Origin: Bacteroidales bacterium Bact_09
Lineage (GTDB): Bacteria; Bacteroidota; Bacteroidia; Bacteroidales; UBA932
Direction: 5' to 3'
NCBI GenBank assembly: GCA_001603455.1
Contig: LUZA01000007.1
Coordinates: 1-49,434 of the forward strand
DNA length: 49,434 nucleotides
This document shows positions 44,823-49,434 of this stretch, in pieces. A model generated the notes under the pieces. The model had not been told where the DNA came from, did not search any database, and worked only from the letters and a program-made list of their open reading frames with translations. The stretch's first letter is position 1. Every line of letters begins with the position of its first letter. Made by a program: the position numbers and the translations under genes.

Positions 44823-46064
44823 ATGGTAAAGATCAAACCTTTTGCTGCCCTCAGGCCGCCCAGAGAATTTGTGGAAGAAGTGGCCGCCCGTCCTTACGAT
44901 GTTCTGAATTCCGCCGAGGCAAAAGCCGAGGCCGGCGAAAAATCGTTACTGCACATCACAAAACCCGAAATCGACTTTGATCCTGTCATAGATGAGCATT
45001 CCAGGGAAGCTTATGACAAAGCCGTTGAAAATTTTCGCCTGTGGCAGGAACGTGGATGGCTTGTAAGGGACCCTAAAGAAATGTATTATGTTTACGCCCA
45101 GACAATGGAAGGGCGTACCCAGTACGGACTGGTGGTCTGTGCTCATGTTGAAGACTATTTATCCGGTAAGATAAAAAAACACGAGCTCACACGAAAAGAT
45201 AAGGAAGAAGACCGTATGGTCCATGTCAGGATTCAAAGTGCTAATATTGAACCTGTTTTCTTTGCCTATCCCGACGTACCCCGGATAAACCGGATAGTGG
45301 ATAAGATCGTTGCAGGACCTGCCGAATACGATTTCATAGCTCCCGACGGGTTTGGACATCATTTCTGGCCTGTGACGGAACAGACAGACATTGACGATAT
45401 TACCAGGACCTTCGCCAGTGTTCCTGCTTTTTATGTAGCCGACGGACACCATCGCACTGCCGCTGCTGCAGGAGTAGGATCCGAACGTAAGGCCGCGAAT
45501 CTGAAACATACGGGAAAGGAGGAATACAATTATTTTATGGCCGTTGTGTTCCCGGAAAGCCATCTGAAGATCATTGACTACAACCGGGTGGTAAAGGATC
45601 TGAACGGAATGGCCCCCGATACCTTTCTGCAGGCACTTTCCCGCGACTTTCTGGTAGAATGCCTGGGCGATGCCGATCAGCCCTATGTGCCTTCTGGTCT
45701 GCATAATTTTTCGATGTATCTTAACGGATGCTGGTATTCGCTCACGGCTCGCCAGGGCACCTATAACGATAACGATCCCATTGGGACCCTGGATGTTACG
45801 GTCCTTTCCAGCCTGGTCTTTGATAAATTGCTGGACATCAGGGATCTGAGAACCAGCAAGCGCATAGATTTTGTAGGGGGAATAAGGGGTCTGGGAGAAT
45901 TAAAACGGCGGGTGGATTCCGGCGAAATGGCAGCAGCCTTTGCCCTGTATCCGGTTACCATGAAGCAATTGATCACGATTGCCGATACCGGGAACATCAT
46001 GCCACCCAAAACCACCTGGTTTGAACCCAAGCTCCGCAGTGGTCTGGCTATACATACATTCTGA
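44823..46064 (+). CDS. DUF1015 family protein
   Basis: A 413-residue protein of DUF1015, with the strong motif ADGHHRTAAA (206-215), related to the motif of ParB/sulfiredoxin-like proteins. Some relatives in that fold are nucleotide-dependent kinases of free serine. Its place directly behind serC and serA would fit a serine-linked role, but this is inference. An upstream gap of 28 bases holds no promoter, so it is likely part of the ser operon, which ends at the hairpin terminator just downstream. Confidence 0.85.
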   Translation: MVKIKPFAALRPPREFVEEVAARPYDVLNSAEAKAEAGEKSLLHITKPEIDFDPVIDEHSREAYDKAVENFRLWQERGWLVRDPKEMYYVYAQTMEGRTQYGLVVCAHVEDYLSGKIKKHELTRKDKEEDRMVHVRIQSANIEPVFFAYPDVPRINRIVDKIVAGPAEYDFIAPDGFGHHFWPVTEQTDIDDITRTFASVPAFYVADGHHRTAAAAGVGSERKAANLKHTGKEEYNYFMAVVFPESHLKIIDYNRVVKDLNGMAPDTFLQALSRDFLVECLGDADQPYVPSGLHNFSMYLNGCWYSLTARQGTYNDNDPIGTLDVTVLSSLVFDKLLDIRDLRTSKRIDFVGGIRGLGELKRRVDSGEMAAAFALYPVTMKQLITIADTGNIMPPKTTWFEPKLRSGLAIHTF

Positions 46065-46092
46065 TCCTCAGGGATCACTTTAATTTTGTTGC

Positions 46093-46135
46093 AACAATAA
46101 TCCCAAACCTTTTGGCAGGGATTATTGTTTTTTTT
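46093..46135 (+). terminator. rho-independent terminator after DUF1015
   Basis: Perfect 12-base arms AACAATAATCCC (46093-46104) and GGGATTATTGTT (46118-46129) flank a 13-base loop and run into eight T residues (46128-46135). The structure lies 28 bases after the DUF1015 stop. It is the clearest intrinsic terminator in the window. Confidence 0.85.
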
Positions 46136-46183
46136 ATCTTTATCAGGCTTTTCGCCTCTTTTCTCTTAATATGCTTGCAAAAT

Positions 46184-47863
46184 ATGAAAATAAAAAAAGT
46201 CCGGATCTCTAATTATCGTTCCATAAGAGATACCGTCGAAATTGAATTTTCGCGGCTCACTGCATTGATCGGCCCCAACAATTCAGGTAAAAGCAACATT
46301 CTTTGGTGCATCAACAAGATTCTGGGACAGGAAACTCCGCTGTCCGAGATTTTTACCGAAAAAGATGTGTACCAGCAGGATCCCAACAGAAACATAGACG
46401 TAGAAATTGAATTTGACGAGCCGTTTGTTTTCGAGCCGTTCGAAGGAGGTGAACCTGCCTGTATTGACAAAATACGATGTATATACAAACGTTATGAGAA
46501 CGGGCCTTTAAAAGGTAAACGTTATGTGGAAAAATATTGTTTGACCAAAGATGACCGCCTTGTACAAGTCCTTTCGGAAAAAAACGGGACAGGCGCCACC
46601 CGGCTGTACAACACCCTGAGTTGTCCCCTGGACAAGATCAGGGATAAAATCCCCGTAGTCTACATAAGGACCGATCGCATCACAACCCAATCCCGTACCG
46701 ATATCCGCCAGACACTGCTCAATAGCCTGCTCATGGAGATCAACCGCGATTTTCTGAGAAAAGACAACACCATCTCTATGATGAACACAGACGGGACAGA
46801 AACGCAGATCCCCCGCAAGCAATGGTTTGACCAGTGTATAGAGGAAGCCATGATAACGCTGCGGACAGAGGCCTTTTCCCGCCTCAAAGACACCATCCGG
46901 CAGTCTATGTTCGATTATCTAGGCAAAGAGTATGATCAGGATGAGGCCAGTTGGGATATTTATTTCAAGCCCATCACTTCCCTGGATTTTTACCAATCCA
47001 TGGAAATGTGTTTGTATGAAGAAGACCGGATAACCCCCCTAAGGGCTCTGGGAGAAGGCGTCCAGAATGCCATAGTTCTATCCATCCTTAATGCATACAA
47101 CCAACAAAAGAGCCAGGGTTTCATCCTGATGGTGGAAGAACCGGAAATGTATTTATATCCCAGTATGAAACGCAATCTTTACAAAGCGTTGCGCAGTATT
47201 AGCGAAAAAAACCAGGTGATCTACATAACGCACTCTACAAACTTTGTTTTTCTTTCCGATTTTGATTCGGTCAGGATGGTTTCCAATGACGGTGGCGGAA
47301 CATACGTCAAAGCGCCCGAAGGCGTTAATGTTCCGCAATTGAAAGAAACTTTCAGACATATCATGTCCACAGAACTGAACGAGATCTTTTTCTCAAAAAA
47401 AGTCCTGCTGGTGGAAAATGAGACCCAGAAAAAGATCCTGTGGGATTACCAGACGCGGCTGGAACTGGATTATGACCTGTTGGGGGTTACCATACTGAAT
47501 GTGGGTAATAAATCGGATATGCTCGACTTTGTAGAACTGGCACTTGCCTTTGATCTAGAGACTGCTGTCGCATACGAAAAACGTAATTCTTATTATGCAG
47601 ACAGACGGGCAGAGGAAGAAGAACTCAACACCAGGCTGGTAGCTACTATGGATAAAGGTGTGAGTGTCTTTTATACCACCAGTAATTATGCCGATACCCT
47701 CCGGGAAGAATGGGGAGAAGACATTTTTCATTCATATCTGGAGAAACAATCCGAAAAAGACATCTCCCGCAAGTTCGTATCTTTTGCTTATGATCCCGAC
47801 ATACCAGTCCCCCGGCTGATTATGTCCATCATCGACTGGATCACAAAAAGCGGACGATCCTGA
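46184..47863 (+). CDS. OLD-like AAA ATPase with degenerate TOPRIM-like domain
   Basis: A 559-residue protein. The ATPase part has Walker A GPNNSGKS (30-37), an ABC-like signature region ALGEGVQNA (about 287-295), Walker B FILMVEEPE (about 312-320) and a switch histidine in YITHSTN (about 347-353). This is the AAA15/AAA21 type found in OLD nucleases. The C-terminal part (about 406-559) begins VLLVENETQK, as in OLD TOPRIM domains, but the region where the DxD pair is expected reads ETAVAYEKRN. It may therefore not be a nuclease. The ATG at 46184 is chosen because MKIKKVRISNYRSI is the standard start. No helicase partner is adjacent. Confidence 0.8.
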   Translation: MKIKKVRISNYRSIRDTVEIEFSRLTALIGPNNSGKSNILWCINKILGQETPLSEIFTEKDVYQQDPNRNIDVEIEFDEPFVFEPFEGGEPACIDKIRCIYKRYENGPLKGKRYVEKYCLTKDDRLVQVLSEKNGTGATRLYNTLSCPLDKIRDKIPVVYIRTDRITTQSRTDIRQTLLNSLLMEINRDFLRKDNTISMMNTDGTETQIPRKQWFDQCIEEAMITLRTEAFSRLKDTIRQSMFDYLGKEYDQDEASWDIYFKPITSLDFYQSMEMCLYEEDRITPLRALGEGVQNAIVLSILNAYNQQKSQGFILMVEEPEMYLYPSMKRNLYKALRSISEKNQVIYITHSTNFVFLSDFDSVRMVSNDGGGTYVKAPEGVNVPQLKETFRHIMSTELNEIFFSKKVLLVENETQKKILWDYQTRLELDYDLLGVTILNVGNKSDMLDFVELALAFDLETAVAYEKRNSYYADRRAEEEELNTRLVATMDKGVSVFYTTSNYADTLREEWGEDIFHSYLEKQSEKDISRKFVSFAYDPDIPVPRLIMSIIDWITKSGRS

Positions 47864-48752
47864 TGCCGGTACAGGAGCTGTTGCTGTTTACATATCCCGG
47901 CAATGTCATCTTATCTGTGACCACTTTTCCTACTTTTGAGGATGCATGAAGGAATCCTATTTGTCTTTGCCCGTTGGAACACCCTCGCCCATCGGGACAG
48001 CAATCGTGCTCACACGTATAATACTCGTAAACAAACGCCACATGGCTAATGTCAAGTCCTTCAATATTTGTCACAAAACAAATCATATCCCCGTGTTGAA
48101 TTTTATCCAGATTATCTTCCAGTTGTGCTTTGGGGATATAATGATAGGTCCCTTTACTTAATCTCTTTTCCACAGCTTTGATCCCGGCAACAAGAAGCGG
48201 ATCTGCTTGCAATTGCGGATATTTGCCGGTATGCATGGACATAAACGAAAATGCCTGTTCCAGCGGAATATCTTTGATGTCTTTGCTGACTTCAGCAGCC
48301 AGACCGTGGGCCTCGGCCTGGCGGATCCATTCGCTGGTGTAATGAATGCGGCTTACGTATCCGTCAATAACACCATCCCTGTAGCGGAATTGTTTTAAAT
48401 TTTTACAAAAAGCTTCAAAGCTGTGATCATCCTGCCGGGCGGTCAGGGCCATACAGACACAGGCTTCCACCAAAAGAATGCAGTCGGTCCGTGCCAAGGA
48501 AACTGTCAGCATTTCAGGTGTCTGCTCAAGAGTTCCACCCACATAAGGTGTTCCCAGCATGGCTTCTGCAGCTTTCATAATCAGCACGGGCATGGATTCG
48601 CTGCGCAAGGGAAGCAATACTTCCATTACTTTTTCATAAACTCGTTGATCTTCCGGAGTATATCTTACCTGATCCGAAAAAAGGCCTCCGGGATGAGCCA
48701 GGGCTATCCAGGGGATCCATAACAAACAGCAATAAACAATTGTACGTTTCAT
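47841..48752 (-). CDS. DUF1460 amidase-like (NlpC/P60-fold) exported protein
   Basis: A 303-residue exported protein of DUF1460, a group with a cysteine-peptidase fold related to cell-wall amidases. The signal peptide covers residues 1-19 (MKRTIVYCCL onward). Cys91 in RTDCILLVE and His237 in ISHVAFVY are the predicted catalytic pair. After the histidine comes an unusual cysteine-rich stretch, CEHDCCPDGRGC (247-258). It overlaps the end of the ATPase gene by 23 bases on the other strand. A TATCTTTG box ends 4 bases before the ATG. Confidence 0.82.
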   Translation of the reverse strand: MKRTIVYCCLLWIPWIALAHPGGLFSDQVRYTPEDQRVYEKVMEVLLPLRSESMPVLIMKAAEAMLGTPYVGGTLEQTPEMLTVSLARTDCILLVEACVCMALTARQDDHSFEAFCKNLKQFRYRDGVIDGYVSRIHYTSEWIRQAEAHGLAAEVSKDIKDIPLEQAFSFMSMHTGKYPQLQADPLLVAGIKAVEKRLSKGTYHYIPKAQLEDNLDKIQHGDMICFVTNIEGLDISHVAFVYEYYTCEHDCCPDGRGCSNGQRQIGFLHASSKVGKVVTDKMTLPGYVNSNSSCTGIRIVRFL

Positions 48753-48756
48753 TAAG

Positions 48757-48764
48757 CAAAGATA
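48757..48764 (-). promoter_or_regulatory. candidate -7 box for the DUF1460 gene
   Basis: On the minus strand this reads TATCTTTG. Only 4 bases separate it from the ATG at 48752, which suggests a leaderless or nearly leaderless message. Confidence 0.4.
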
Positions 48765-48827
48765 ACTTTTCCCTAAAATTTTCAAGATTGCTTATGAAAC
48801 ATTTTATCACAATACGTTCTCTTTTGG

Positions 48828-49184
48828 TTATGGCCTGCCCTGACCACGTCCCGCTTCCGAACGTATAGATCTGTCCGTCTCTTTTTCCAATTCGCCCAGT
48901 CTTTTTTCAATATTTTTCTGAGCACGTTTTAAGGATTCTGCCTGATCCTTCAGAATTTGTATTTCATTTTCTTTACTGTACGAAGGCCAGGGAACAAATC
49001 CATAGCTCCGGCCATAGCCCATACCGCGGCCTGTGCTCCGGCCAAAACCGTGTGCACGGCCAAAGCCGCCACCCATTCCGAATCCTTTGGTAAAACCCGA
49101 TGATTCATAATCGCTACAGTATCCTAATCCTCTTCCGGTAACAGGACCTTGTCCCATTGGTCCGGTACGATCTCCTCTTGGCAT
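48828..49184 (-). CDS. DUF5320 glycine-rich protein
   Basis: A 118-residue protein that begins MPRGDRTGPMGQGPVTGRG, the DUF5320 signature. Residues 34-61 are built of Gly, Arg, Phe and Tyr, and residues about 72-105 form a likely coiled coil. DUF5320 genes are often next to iron-cluster or nitrogenase-cofactor-like genes; here a Bfd-like gene lies upstream. Function is unknown. The upstream region holds a -7 box and a perfect palindrome. Confidence 0.82.
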   Translation of the reverse strand: MPRGDRTGPMGQGPVTGRGLGYCSDYESSGFTKGFGMGGGFGRAHGFGRSTGRGMGYGRSYGFVPWPSYSKENEIQILKDQAESLKRAQKNIEKRLGELEKETDRSIRSEAGRGQGRP

Positions 49185-49211
49185 AATTCTTTTTTTTTTG
49201 GTTTAACAATG

Positions 49212-49219
49212 CAAATATA
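49212..49219 (-). promoter_or_regulatory. candidate -7 box for the DUF5320 gene
   Basis: On the minus strand this reads TATATTTG, 27 bases before the ATG at 49184. An A-rich leader follows. Confidence 0.5.
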
Positions 49220-49226
49220 GCAAATA

Positions 49227-49246
49227 AAGTGAACATATGTTCACTT
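49227..49246. promoter_or_regulatory. perfect 20-base palindrome, probable operator
   Basis: AAGTGAACATATGTTCACTT is a perfect palindrome centred between 49236 and 49237. It starts 7 bases upstream of the DUF5320 -7 box and covers the spacer and -33 region, where a repressor would block RNA polymerase. The half-site TGAACA resembles sites used by ArsR/SmtB-type metal sensors, but no regulator gene is in the window. Confidence 0.6.
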
Positions 49247-49254
49247 GTGTGCAT

Positions 49255-49434
49255 TTATTTTGCATTTAGTTCATCCAGCAATTTCCGGATATCAGGCTGA
49301 CATTGTCCGCAAACCTGACCAGCCCCTGTTTCATGCCCTATCTCCTCAACAGTTTTTAGTCCTTTTTCTTTGATGGCATTTACAATAGTGCTTTTATATA
49401 CTTCGTTGCAATAGCAAATCAGATGATCTTCTTC
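49255..49434 (-). CDS. Bfd-like [2Fe-2S]-binding protein, truncated by the window edge
   Basis: The last 59 codons of a gene that runs off the window. The visible part has CYC near its start and CGQC towards the end, the C-x-C and C-x2-C pattern of bacterioferritin-associated ferredoxin (Bfd) domains. The fragment ends RKLLDELNAK. Bfd domains bind a [2Fe-2S] cluster and act in iron handling or as parts of larger enzymes. Because the 5' end is missing, I cannot tell whether it is a stand-alone protein. Confidence 0.75.
   Translation of the reverse strand, partial: EEDHLICYCNEVYKSTIVNAIKEKGLKTVEEIGHETGAGQVCGQCQPDIRKLLDELNAK

Noticed and set aside
1-49434. tRNA, rRNA, insertion sequences, prophage or integration sites
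   Set aside because: I looked through the intergenic gaps on both strands and found none. The gaps are short and no transposase or integrase is encoded.

Overview
The window looks like chromosomal core sequence from a Bacteroidota bacterium, most likely order Bacteroidales. The evidence is the gene set: a complete nqrABCDEF operon, the Bat aerotolerance locus, families largely confined to this phylum (DUF4290, DUF4834, DUF3127), a pyrB-pyrI pair and a serC-serA-DUF1015 cluster. It is supported by about a dozen start-proximal matches to the Bacteroidota -7 promoter box TAnnTTTG. I see no insertion sequence, prophage, CRISPR array, rRNA or tRNA. Genes fill almost everything, and no gap exceeds about 120 bases.

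Layout. 85-5646 (+): the six-subunit Na+-translocating NADH:quinone reductase. 5701-7673: a STAS protein, a Nudix hydrolase (-), pyrE and an SRPBCC protein. 7698-19427 (-): a tightly packed ten-gene run, moxR, DUF58, a Bat-locus membrane protein, batA, a fused batB-batC, batD, batE, DUF4290, ftsK and a lolA-like gene. 19490-22128 (+): truA, then exbB, exbD and tonB. 22136-23395 (-): a MacB-type permease. 23447-25420 (+): a pseudouridine synthase with a repeat-built basic tail, then era. 25355-35644 (-): a seven-gene run, recQ, a large envelope protein, DUF4834, an ABC exporter, an AMP-forming ligase, dCMP deaminase and an S41 protease. 35700-38837 (+): sugar-phosphate isomerase, ureohydrolase, FKBP lipoprotein and DUF3127. 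38791-40679 (-): miaA and a LuxC-type acyl-CoA reductase. 40728-46064 (+): yigZ, pyrB, pyrI, serC, serA and DUF1015, ended by a clear hairpin terminator. 46184-47863 (+): an OLD-like ATPase. 47841-49434 (-): a DUF1460 amidase-like protein, DUF5320 and a truncated Bfd-like [2Fe-2S] protein.

How the genes work together. Nqr would build the sodium gradient. ExbB-ExbD-TonB would energise outer-membrane transport. The MoxR/DUF58/Bat set forms a membrane-anchored chaperone-like complex of von Willebrand A and TPR proteins. PyrE, PyrB and PyrI serve pyrimidine synthesis, and SerC and SerA serve serine synthesis.

The least ordinary features are these. Three divergent gene pairs carry face-to-face -7 boxes separated by only 1-4 bases. 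Four of six convergent gene pairs overlap at their 3' ends. BatB and BatC are fused in frame, with a signal-peptide-like segment left at the junction. A 7 x 33-bp repeat builds the tail of the pseudouridine synthase. SerA lacks the canonical catalytic histidine motif. The OLD-like ATPase has lost the acidic pair of its TOPRIM-like domain. A perfect 20-bp palindrome lies against the DUF5320 promoter. No wholly new multi-gene system is evident.
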